Positions 24,609 through 37,389 of a stretch of 64,000 bases of DNA are shown piece after piece; position 1 is the stretch's first letter; each line of letters begins with the position of its first letter. Made by a program: the position numbers and the translations under genes. The stretch lies in NCBI GenBank assembly GCA_007449985.2, contig VIIQ02000100.1, forward strand, positions 186,001-250,000, in the 5' to 3' direction. The notes under the pieces are model-generated. The model was not told where the DNA came from and searched no databases. It worked only from the letters and a program-made list of their open reading frames with translations. The stretch comes from Desmodesmus armatus (lineage: Eukaryota > Chlorophyta > Chlorophyceae > Sphaeropleales > Scenedesmaceae).

Positions 24609-27600
24609 AAGCCATGAGCATGCCGTATTGGGCTGTCTGCCTTTTCGGCCGAACCTTGTTTGCTGTGTGGGTTGGCAATCAATAGCAAGGCAGTTCCGCC
24701 TCAGCAAGGTACATCTGACTCTTTGCTAGTGGCTTGTAGTAGGATCGCAGAGGCTGAAGCTGCCGTGTCTGTCAACGAAAGAAGTGGCTAGTGATGCATA
24801 TGCATGTGCAGCTGAAGCTAGACGAGCTTTGGGGCCCCCTAACCCTTGCTAGTGGCTTGTAAGAAGGTGTTGCATGGCGTGCGGACCTGCTTCGCACTCC
24901 AATAACCATTGATGTCTGCACATGCACACGCCTCATGCCTTATCTACCACAGTGCACCATGATGCCCACCTGGATGCTCTTGAGCAGTGTAGGCAGGTAC
25001 AGCCCCAGGTTGCCGCACGCCACACCACCCAGTGCCAGGCTGGCTGCTGCCTTCACATCCTCACTCTCACTCAACAGGGCATCCCAGCCCCCCCCCCCCC
25101 CCCCCCCCAAAACACACACACATACAAAAGCGGGCATCCTGCCTATCTCAGCACCCTTCTTCGCCCCCCAAAATTTAGCATCCTAGCACCCCCCCCCCCC
25201 CCACACACACACCTGGATGCTCTTGAGCAGTGTTGGCAGGTACAGCCCCAGGTTGCCGCATGCCACCCCACCCAGTGCCAGGCTGGCCGCTGCCTTCACA
25301 TCCTCACTCTCACTCAACAGGGCGGCGTTGATGGATGAGTCAACACCAGACACGCCAGACAGGTCCGTGCGGCGGCCGATCTCACCCAGACACAGCAGCG
25401 CCAAGTGCTGGGAGGCTGCGGCAGCGCAAAATCATAGAAGAGGACAGGGAATGGGTTTTGGTGAGTCTTCACTCATGGCATGAACCAGACTTGCCACGCT
25501 CCCTCTGCCCCATGGATGTCAAGGGTCCGACCACCCCCAATGCCCCCCCCCCACACACACAGTGCTCCCACGCTCCTACGGAACACCTGTGACCGTCCTT
25601 GTGGAGGCAATGGCTGGTGAGAAGTTATTTGTCAACACCCGCTCTCTTGCACCTCTAGCAGCTCCTCAATTGTTGCCCTCTCAACCCCCCACCCCCCCGC
25701 CGCACATGTCCACATCCCCCCCTTCCACTCACACATGCCCACACCCAGCCCCACTCACTTGCATCAGCCTTGAGCATTGCCAGCAGCTCCTTGACAGTTG
25801 CCTGCACCTGGCCCTGACCCTGACGCACCACCAGCACAGCAACACACTGAGCAACACAGCGCTGAGCAGCAGCACCACCACCATCACCTCCACGCCTGCG
25901 AATAGGACAAAACACAATAGACTGGTATCAGCCACCAGGTTCATCCACGCACCACACCACTGGGGCACTGCAAGAGGAGCTGAACATTTTGGAAAACCAC
26001 CTGCCGCCCTATGCATCCAACCCCCCACAGTCCCACTGCTCCCCCATTCCACCACTCCCTGTACCACCGGCAAGGTGCATTGTGCAGTAGTGTGCACCCC
26101 CCCCCCCACACACACATTCTGGTTGCTTTCCCCCTTACTCCCTGTACCACTACCAAGATACACGGTCTGTTAGAATGCGAGCCCCGCCCCGGGGCTCCAG
26201 ATACGCCAGGCTCCTGGTCGTCACCTGCACCCTTCACCGCCACCAAGGTCCAACCTCAAGCCCTGGGCCCCCACCATTGCCAACAGGCTCATCGTACCTG
26301 CCCCGCCCTGCATCCAGCAGCATCTTGATGAGTGACTCAGGCGCAGCTGCAGCCGCACCACTTGACGCGAGCGCAGGGAAGAACGACTGCAGCTCCGTTA
26401 GTGCAGCACCCTGACAGGGCGACACACACAAAACCACACACGCAAGGCTGTCGTAAGTGCACTGACAAACCAGAGATGAAGTAAGCATGTTGAGCTGCCG
26501 TTGTTTTTGGCTGCCGCATGTCACGCTGTAGGGGCTATGTGTGCCTCCCCGTGCTATACGCTGACACCAGCCGTAGGCATGCATGTCGGCCACCAGCTGG
26601 GGTGCTGTTGCAATCCACAGCAGCCAATGCTTGCGTGCGAACGCAAGAGTGCGCTGTGTGGTGTGTTGCTGGGCGTTTGGTGCCATGCTGTGTGTTGGTT
26701 GTTGTGCCGTCAAGTGTGTGGCATCAGGTGGTTGCAGTGCTGCTGTAACTTGGTTGCTGCTGGCGTTTGCGACTGGCACTTGGATCCTGCTGCTGCTGTT
26801 GTTGCTGCTGCTGTTGATCCAACTGTGCTTGCACACGCTGGGATCGCCTGGTGCTGGCCGATGATGGGGCTACGATGGGGTGCTGCTGCTGTTGCTGTTC
26901 TGCCGGCAGCTGCTGTGCTGCAGTGCAGGCAGCCAGGCCTTGCTGGTCCAGCACATTCTTATCGTTACTGTGCCTGAGAAGCTGCAGCAACGTTACCTTG
27001 TCCTGATCTGTAGCAATGCAATTGTGGCTGCAGATCTGCAGGTGTAGATGTGCCGTGCACAACCCTGCAGCCTGAACTGATCGCCTGCCCACATAGCTTG
27101 CATTTTTCGCTTGCTTGGCAGCAACACGACGACGTCCGCAAGTCTTGGAACATTGTGTGCACTAACTGTCTGCCACGGCGATGGCCGATGGCCGTTGAAT
27201 TGACGTACAGCCCGTGTGACTACCAGCTTCGTCTGTGTGGCCGCATGGATAGGTCCGACAGGCCAAAATGTATTATACTCATATATCAGTTCCTTTCTCA
27301 GACTTACAGGCGCTATCGTGCCTCCATCGCTAACTGTACACGTTTCCGGTGCACACTGCTTTGCCAACAGGCACGCAATGGCCGATGCGACAAGCTTATA
27401 ATTGATCGCAAAACCTCGGAAATGTGTTGGTCTGGCTAACTGGGGCATGCGTAGGCCCATGCTCTTAGAAACCGCGTGTGTGACTTTTCCGGGCCGGGAA
27501 TTGTGCAACATCCGGGGTAGTCTCTACATGCAACAAACATCAAATTTGTTAGTGCATTACGTCAGTGCGAATCTCCACTGTTTGCAACTGTGCGGTGAGC

Positions 27601-30600
27601 TGGTGTGAAACTCTGGGCACACATGCAACCACAGGTGATGCCCAGCGTGACGCCCCCTCTTGACTATACACCATTGACCCAACCACTGCACCACCAATCA
27701 ACACATGCAGCACGGGCGTCTATACGTGCAGGTGCCTTCACAGGCTGGGTTCCCTGATTAGAGCCCGGGCCGATCCTTTATGCAAAGAATGGAAAACGGG
27801 TCCACGTGCTGGCTTGTGCAAATAGGGCTAAGCCGCCAAAGCAGCGAAAACTAGTCCAGTGGGCCTTGTCGCCTGCTCTGTAGCGCGTAAACATTGACCC
27901 CAGGCTTCAGAATATAGCTGAGGATGGACGAGCATCCAAGCATGAACAAAAGGATAAAAGCCTTGGCCATACCTGCAGCAGTGGGCTTGTGACCAGTGCC
28001 AGGGCTGAGGGCAGGGCTGCGTCTGCTACAGCAGCGGCTGCGTCTGGCCTGGCCTTGCACAGCGTCACAAACAGCTTCAACGCCTGCGCTGACAGGCTCA
28101 GGTCTGGGGGTGGGTGGGTTGGGGGGCAGCACACGCGGGCGGGCGACGAGTGGGTGGGTGAGTGGAAGTGCGGATGTGGTGGGGGGGAAGGGGCGAGGGA
28201 CAGCACAAGAGACAAAGCGAAGGCAGCGCCAGCACACAGTGATGGATCCAGCATGTGCTTGCCATGCCGTGCCCGCTCAAGTCCTGTCTTGACAGACCTA
28301 CCGGCGCCAGTGCGGGCAAAGCTGCTGAGTCAGCTGACCCAATGGCAACAGAAAAACTTATACTTTGACGCAGTGCGCCGGCAAAACCCAACCATGCTTG
28401 CTTATTTTCGCTTGAATGAAAAGCGATGATGACACACTGCGTACTTGCCCCCCCCCCCCCATGTTGATGCTCACCTGCGTCGCTGATGAGAGCTGCTGCC
28501 TCAGGCACGAGTGCTGTGAGTGCGTCCTGGTTGAGGTCTGCTGCGTACTTTGACAGCAGGGCCTCCAGGCCACCAGGGAGGCCTGGCGCAGCTGACGGTT
28601 GGCCTTGCGCAGGAATGACGTCAACTCAGACTGATGAAGGGGGAACATGTCCACGGGGGGGGGGGGGGGGGGTGGGTGGGGTGGGGGGGGGGGGGGGGGG
28701 GTCACATGGATTGGGGGGGGGGGGGGGGGGTTGAGTCAATGTGACTGGCTGTTGGCCTTGCGCAGGAACGACGTCCACTCAGCCTGACACAGGGGCACAA
28801 GTGTATGAGGAGAATAAGGGGGGGGGATCAACACTGATTGGGGGGCCGAACTGATTGCCTGTTTGCCTTGCGCAGATACAAAAAGAACAATCTGATAAAC
28901 TCACTTCCCAGTCACAAATGGTATGCCCCACCCCCCTCACCAGTGTTGCGTCGAGTGTGTCCTGCAGCCCCTTCGTCTCCCTGTCACGATGACACCAGTT
29001 CAGACAACTACATGCGCCACAATGCGGCATCCCAAGCTCAATGCCAATCAGTCACCCCCCCCTCACCAGTGTTGCGTCGAGTGTGTCCTGCAGCCCCAGC
29101 TCCAGTTTGCTGTGTGCCAGGGTGGCAAACGCCTTCACAGCAGGCAACCGAGTGATCTCATTGCGCAGACGCTCAAGCAGCAGACGCAACACTGACGGCA
29201 CCTGCAGCAACAGAGCACACACACACACACGGTACAATGTTGGTGCTTGTCTTGGTAGGATGCACTGGCTAGCCCCCCCTCCCCACAGAACCCACCCTGC
29301 AGCAGCAGCCGTTCCAGCAGCAGACACAACACTGACGGTACCTGCAGCACCAAACACGCAAAGACAAATCTGCACGCGTCTTTCCCAGCAACCTTCAGAC
29401 ATCCTCTGGCATCCGCAATCGTCACCTCAGGCATACGGTCCCCCTGCCTCCACTGTGCCTCCTGTCACACACCCATGCAACCTTCAACCGCCCTGCCACC
29501 CTCAAACCACAGATGCCAAACCCCACGCCAATTTAGCACCTTGCACCCCCCCCCTCCCCCACAAACACACACCCTTGACACCGCCCCACCTTCAGCTCTG
29601 CCACCAGCTTGTTCCCCAGCTGTGCATGACAACCCATTCGACGCAACATTCTCCCCTCACCCCCCACCTCCAAAACACCAACCCCGTCAATCATCCCCCT
29701 GTACCACTCCCCTCCCCCACACCCCGCCGCGCCCCTGTCACTTCTGCCACTAGCGTATCCCCCAGCTGTGCATGACAACCTGCTGCAACGCCACATCTCC
29801 ACTTCCCCCCCCCCCCCCCGCCCCCAAGTACACAGCTGTCTTACACACAAAGCTTTGTGTGTAACAGCTCAGTATTTGACACTCACAAACATAATCAATC
29901 AAGCCCATGTCAACCTCCCCCCCCCCCACCTCTGCGGCCAGTGTGTCCCCCAGCTGTGCGATGAGTGCTGCCATTGCGCTGATGGCTGCCTCCTTCACTT
30001 CCTGGTCCTGGTCCTGAGCAGACAGCCGACTGCTCAGGCAGCTGTACATGCCCTGCAGGGACACACAAAACACGCGGGGAGCAGGCATGAGAGCGAAACA
30101 CACACCAACCATGGTCAGCGATAGGTATGATGCTGTTTGTTCCTGCAAACAAACCAACAAAGCAGGTAGCAAGCTCGCATAAGTCAGCACAGCACAGCAC
30201 AGCACGGCCGAAGCTATGCACAGCACAGCATGGTGGCTGCCCGTCACAGCTGTGTCTGGGGCACATGCCGATCAATCTCCTTTCTCATGCGCTATGGCTG
30301 TGGGGCCTGCCTGCCTGCAGGCTGTAGCCAGGGTATCCCTTGGAAACTTTTAAAACAATCTTTAATTCGCTGTCAGACTTCAGAAAGTCAGTTGAACTTC
30401 TCTGCACAACTTCCTTGTGTTACGCCTGTCCCCCCCCTCACCTGTGCCACGGGCACCATGTTGGCGTCCACAGGTTGCTTCTCATCCCCTATGCCACAGC
30501 TACCATGCTGTACTGCAGGGCACTGTACCACACTGTCCTGTCCTGTCCTATCATGCAGGCTGTACTACAAAGGCACCCCCCACACCTGTGCTAAAGCGTT

Positions 30601-33600
30601 TCCACTAGGCTGTACTGCACTTGTCCCCCCCCCTCCCTCACCTGTGCCACGGGCACCATTTTTGCGTCCACTGGTTTTGCAACATCTTGCCGCAGCACTG
30701 GCACCATGCGCTCACACACACGCAGCGCCTCCGCAGCAACCTTGTAGTAGCGCTCAGACGCAGCAGCATACACACCTGGCAGTGGGGTGGGGGGTGGGGG
30801 TGGGGTGGGGGGGGGGGGGGGAGGAGCGGGGGGGGGGGGGTGAGTGGTGTGGAATGTCGTGGGTCAGAGAGAGCTTGTGTGGTAGCTGGAGGATCAGCCA
30901 GACGGGAAGGGGCTCAGACGCAGCAGCATACACACCTGGGCAGATGTTTGGGAAGGGGGGGGGGGTGACGTGTGTCAGAGAGAGCTTGTGTGGTAGGTTG
31001 ATGGTCAGCCACGGTGAGGAGTGGAGGGGGGGGGTCAGACGCAGCAGCATGCACACCCCACATGACTCTGTAAGAGTGTGAGAGGGGCGTGAGGGATATT
31101 GTGAGGGATATTGTGAGGGATATTGTGAGGGAGTGGGGTGCAGGGCTGTCCGCAAGCCAGCGTGCGAGAGCTCCCCATACGCCCCCTCACTCTCAACTCA
31201 TAAGAGCGAGACTCGTCTGTTACACTCCCTCTAGAAAAAATAATAATATTGATATATAATTAATTGTAATTATATTTATCATATATTAACTTAACTTAGA
31301 TATATTATATCATTATATATATAAGGAGGGGGGCATTGGGCTGCTGTCCACACACGGCCGACCTGAGCCCCCCCTCAAAGATGAAAACAGCGACAGGAAA
31401 GACAATCGTGCCTTGCTAGCACACCCACCCACCCACCCACTCGCTGGCTCACTCACCCAGCCAGCCAGCCAGCCAGCCAGCCTCTGCCCCCTCCCCCGGC
31501 CCGCTCGAACGCAAGAACACACTGCAGCAATCAGTGGTCCCCTGGACCGGAGGGAGATGGCAGAGATGCACCGACATCAGACAAGTATCAGGTGAAACAA
31601 TTCCATTATGATAAACACGTTTACCAATATGTGCGTGTCGGAACGCACTTTACAAGACTGTCGTCATGACATGCACTTGATGGTTGTATCTCATGTGTTT
31701 AACACAAACACAAAATAAGTCAAAAGCACACGACGTCCCCCACCTGTCAAGACATTGCCTGGCAAGCCACCCCGCCACCCACCTGTGCTGTTCCACATGC
31801 CGCTTGAAGCTATCAGGCTCGTGGGCCTCCTGTGCGAACACACACACGATCATTTGCTGCACCCCCCCCCCCCCCCGCCCCCCGGGCACGAACATACAAA
31901 CACACAGAACAATGCACAAGCATACAACGTATCCCCTCCATCAAGCAACCCTGCCACCTCGCCACCCACCTATGCTGAGCTGTCCTGCCTCCACCCATTC
32001 CCGCACTCACCAAGGGCAGCCCCCCCCCCCCCCCTCCCGGGTGCAAGAACACACAAAAATATGATTTGCTACCCACCCACCCCGGGCACGAACAAACACA
32101 CAGAACAATGCACACGCATACACCGTATCCCCTCTTTCAAGCAACCCTGCCACCCCACCACCCACCTGTGCTGAGCTGCTCCACATGTCGCATGGAGCAA
32201 TCCTCCACCCATTGCCACATTCACCAAGGCAGCCAGCCCGGGGAGGGGGGGGGGGCAAGAACACACAAAAAGACAATTTGCTGCACATCCCCCCCCCCCC
32301 CCCCCCCAGGCGCAAGAAGACACAAAGACACAGAACAATGCACGTATCCAATCTGTCAACATCTCTCCCAACCCCACCTGTACTGAGCTGCTCCACATGT
32401 CGCTTGAACCTGTCAGGTTCATTGACCTCCAGCGTAGCACGCAGGAAGCTCAGCGCCTCGATCTTCACACTGCTGCTGCTGGCTGACTTGTCCTTGCACG
32501 CCAACAGGATGCCTGAGAGAAAAGAGGGGGGGGGGTGGAGGGGGGAGGGCACAACACATAACATCAGTGGTCTGATTTGAATGTGAGATGGGATAAGACG
32601 GGGGGAAAGGGCCAGCAGTGTGTTGTGCACCAGACGCCATGCCGAGCTGCTCTTGTGAGGGACGATTGGTTGTCCTTGAGTGCTGGGGGCTGCATTGCAC
32701 GCCGATAGGATGGCTGGAGAGCAAGAGTGTGTGCAAGGCTACGGCACAGCAACAAGACCTGGCATCATGGTGCAGATACATTCCTCAAATGGCATGAGGG
32801 CGGCGCAACATGAAAGACACACACCCCCTCCCCCAATCCTCAACACATCAGCCCCCCCCCCCCCCCCCCGGCCATTGGCTGTTGTGCCGTTGGTGGAGTC
32901 GACAGGGGCACCCGCCTGCAGGAGGGACACAGCGCGACACACAGCACACACCAAGCCCCACCCACCTGGCACTAGCAGTCCACGTGGTGTGCACGCGCTG
33001 CCCGGCAGCGCGCATATGTACACAAATGTGTTCTTGCTGTTATCTGATTAGCTGAATGCGCTTCCCTTGTGGGACATGCCAGCTGTGCATCCAACACACA
33101 CGGACAAGGCCACCCCCCCTCCCCCACTTTGCCCCCCCCCCTCCCACCCCACCTCCCAAATGGCTGTTGCCCCCCCCCCCCCCCCCACCTGGCATGAGCA
33201 TGTCAAAATGGATTCCACAGCTCCAGGGCACCACCCCCACCAGCGTGTGCAGCACTGCAAACATGCCAATGCGTGTCTTGAGGGACTTGTCGCTCAGCTG
33301 ACGGGCACACGCCTTGATCAGGTTAGTCACATCACCCTCCAGGCGAGGCCGTGGGGAGTAGGGGTCCTCAGAGCTATAGCGGTGGGACTCAACACCAACC
33401 TGCAGCACACACACGTCATGATCATACTGTATATACATGTTCGATGCAACTCACGTGTCTAACACACAAGGGGCAAACACACAGGATGAGGACGGGGGAG
33501 AGGAGGAGCAACAGCACGATGGCACTATTGTGAGGGACAGAAAGGCACACACCCGTGCTGGTTTCAGGGGGGGGGGGGAGGAGGAGGGGGCATCACCATC

Positions 33601-35942
33601 CAGCTAAGGCAGTGGGGAAGGGGGTGGGCCAGCACCATAGCGGTAGGGACTCCACACCAACCCACAGCACACACATGCATGATTGGAAATGGGCAAAGAG
33701 GCGAAGCAAAACACGGGGCTCCAACTGCCAGTGAAAACTGCTGCCGAGCAAACTGTCTGTACCGTTTATTCATTCGCCACACATCACATTCGCCACACAT
33801 CAATGGCATTGCCTGCCAGGGTTGAGCTGGCTGAAACACAAACCTGATGGCAATGCTGCTGCTGCTGCCGCTGCTCCTGGTGCTGCCTCTTATACTGTCA
33901 ATGCTGCTGCCGCTGCTGCTGCTGCTGCTGCTGGTGGTGCCCACCTGTTTGATCAGTATGCTCATGGCCCCGAAGATGTCTCCCTTGACGCTCTCCTCAC
34001 GCTCCCTGAACCGGGACACCAGCTCAGAGGCACACTTGGTGTATATACCAGGCACCTGGGGGGGGGGGGGGAGGGGGGAGGCAGGGTGGAGGGGGGGGGA
34101 GGAATAAAGCAGGAGAGGTGAAAGGGCAGGGGCCGTGGAGGAGAGGGGGAATGATTTGCAAAGCGGGAGCCTCATGGGTCACAGAGTTGCCAAAACCTCC
34201 CATCACAGGGTGCAAAGTACCATCAAGATGTGTTGAATCCGGCCAGGTACCTCCTGCAGGCGTGATGGCCCTGTTTGGTTGATGTTGCTGCTAACCACTG
34301 CCACCATGGTGATCTGTGAACAACACACCACCAAACCGGCAAACCCTACTCCATGCCACCTACAATGTCTCCTAAAAAAGTTCACTCCTGGGCTGCCACC
34401 CTACACACATGCCACATCCTTGGACGGTTGATGCATTGGCTGAGTGCACTCCCTGTGTCTTCACACAGCACGGCCTGCAGCTCTGTCCCTCCCCCCCCCC
34501 CCCTGTCCCGCTTACCTGGTCGGGGTAGGCCTCAATGATGGCTGACAGCAGCTTCACAGCACCCCTGCAGCAGACAGCAACCACAGCACATGATGATGCA
34601 GTACAGTGCAATGCAGCTGATTGTCAACCTGTTGATGCTGCAATGAATCAGCACATTCCAGTGCAGCACGCCACAGTCCAGTACGTCCAATAAACCTCGC
34701 CCCGCCCCTAGATAGGGCCTCACCTCCTGACTTTCCAGCTCATGTCATCATCATCACTGTAGTCCTCCTCGCTGGCATCGTCTTCAGTGTCAGCAGCATC
34801 AGAGCCACCCCCATCGTCACCCTCACCATCCTCGTCCATTTCGTCAGCATAGTTTGGGTCGTACCTGCGTCCACAACAGATCATGATATGTGTGTGCTTG
34901 GGGAAGGGTGGGTGGGGTGTGGGGGGGGGGGTGTCGCATGGCTTTGCACACACGGAATGTCAAACTCCCCCCCCCCCCCCCCCCACCACCACCACTCTAG
35001 AACGCTTCTACCCCCCCCCCCCCCCCCGGGCCCCCGCTCACCCCAACCAGCACTCCCCACCCACCCTGACATTGATACTCCCGCCCCCTCACCTCTCCCC
35101 CCCAACAGCACGCCCCCACCCTAGAACGCATGCACAATCCACCTCACCCCTCAAAAGCACCCCGCCCCCTTGGACGCCCCCGCTCAACCCCAACAGCACC
35201 CCCCCACACCCTGCACCCTCAAAAGTGCCCACCGCGCCACACCTGAGGTAGCTGAGTGCCTCTGTGAGCAGCTGGTCCATGAAGGGCTTGGCGTCACCAG
35301 CAGAACCGCACACAAAGCTCTCAAGGGCCTGACGCAGCAGCAGCAGCAGCAGACACACATGGACGCAGCACAACACTCGCTGATGGCTGACTTTGACGGT
35401 TCAATGGCAGCCCAGGTGTTTCACATGCCAAAATAATCTGTCCAACAAAGGGTATGTGCGTGCATGTCACATGGCACAACGGTTGTGCCCAGAGAAAAGT
35501 GTCACCAACACCCAACCGGGTGCTCAAGCGTCCCTTCACTGAAGCAGGGGGCAGGGTGCCTCATAGATTGCTTGCTGTTGGTGTGCCTCATAGATTGCTT
35601 GCATGTGACTTGCATGTTCATAGTATGCTAGCTACACAAGCATCCTCAATTCCAAACACACCTGCCGTCAATGCACTCCCCGGTTTGCTGTCCTAGTCAA
35701 ACTATGTAGGCATGCCTGATGGACTGCTTGCATGTGACTTGCATGTTTATAGTATGCTAGCTACACAAGTAATAGTGTGCTAGCTACACAAGTAATAGTA
35801 TGCGAGCTACACAACTCACCCCTGTGCTAACATATCCACATACCTGCAGCACAAACTCCCTCAGTTCATCGTCCCCCTCAGCCGCCTTCTTGCCGTACGA
35901 CACTACCAGCGGAACAGCCTCAACTAGGTAACGACCAAACCT

Positions 35943-35987
<45 letters not shown>

Positions 35988-37343
35988 CCGTGGACACCTA
36001 TAACGAGCGACTGTAAATGAATATGTCAGAGCACCTCCAAGGTACCGGCCAAACTTGCAGCAGCTGCAGCAGGCTAAGTGAGCCTGGAATTTCAACCCCA
36101 ACCCCTGGCTGACATGTCGCACACGTTGCATGCCGAACTGTCTGAGTGAGACTCATGCTCACTCCCCTTGACGACAGTATCCCCCCCACCCACACACACA
36201 CCCTGCACACCCACACGTATTCCATCGCCTTGCTGATGGTTGCCAGTCCCTGGACGTAGGTCCTAGCAGCATCCGGCTTGAGCCCCCCCGCCCACGACAG
36301 CAGCATGCAGTCACTGCACTAGCGGTGGACCAACTTGTCACTCCCCCTCCCCGCCCGCCTGATCCCACATTCCCAGCCGTCACACCCCATTCGCACTAAC
36401 CCCCCCCCTCCCCACACACACACTGAGGGATTACGTCACTGTTGCTTGCCTATCTAGTAGGTCAGTCTTAGTGAGCTTGCATGTACCCAAGTACTCCATC
36501 TGTCGACCCACCACACACCCCCTGCACACACACCTGTACCCCACTGCCTTGCTGATGGTTGCCAGTCCCTGGACGTAGGTCCTAGCAGCGTCCGGCTTGA
36601 GCCCCCCTGCCTGCAGCTTTGACAGCAGGTGCTGCGACACCTGACCCAACAGCTGGTCGTCAAGGAAGGGGGACACAGCACCTGGTAACAAGGGAGGAAG
36701 CGGAAGGGGGGGAGGGGGCATAGGTGAGCCAGAGAAGAATGCGTGCATGTGGGTGGGTGGGTGGGTGGGTGGGTGTCTGGTGGGGGGGGGGGGGTGGATT
36801 CCACAAGGGAAGTGATGGATGATGTCAGTATGTGCCACCCGACCCAACAGCTGGTCGTCAAGGAAAGGAGACACAGCACCTGGTGACAAGGAGGAAGGGG
36901 AAGGGGTGCAGGGGGCATAGGTGAGCCAGAGAGGAAGCCCATGTTTGTCTGGCGTGAGGTTGAGGGGAGGCATGGATTCCCAATGGGGGGTGGTGATGTC
37001 GGTAATGTGCCACCTGACAATGACAGCTGGACGTAGGGACAGCTGGTCGTCAAGGAAGGGGGACACAGCACCTGGGGACAACACAGGAGGGGGGGGTATA
37101 TGTGAGTGAGAGGGCGATGTGCGTTAGCGTAGGACAACATGTATAGCATGCAGGCAAGGAGCAAAGAGAGCGATGTGTGTGTGTGTGGGGGGGGGGGCAC
37201 ATGGGGAGAGCAGACGAGACTTGTGCATGCATGTGTGCTTGGTGTGTTGACTGACGATTTCTATCCTCAGTAGTGAAGTAGGCAAAGCACTGTTGCTGAA
37301 ACAGGTCATGCACCCCACACCTTCTCTGTGCCTGTCGCTGCTG

Positions 37344-37389
<46 letters not shown>

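Noticed and set aside
24971..25081. Second copy of exon 22 as an additional coding exon
   Set aside because: It lacks an acceptor and would duplicate residues not duplicated in the family; more likely an intronic copy.
28657..30840. Long G/C homopolymers as assembly gaps or adapter artefacts
   Set aside because: Flanking sequence and splice phases continue normally across them and they recur at donors in several genes; only their exact lengths are doubtful.
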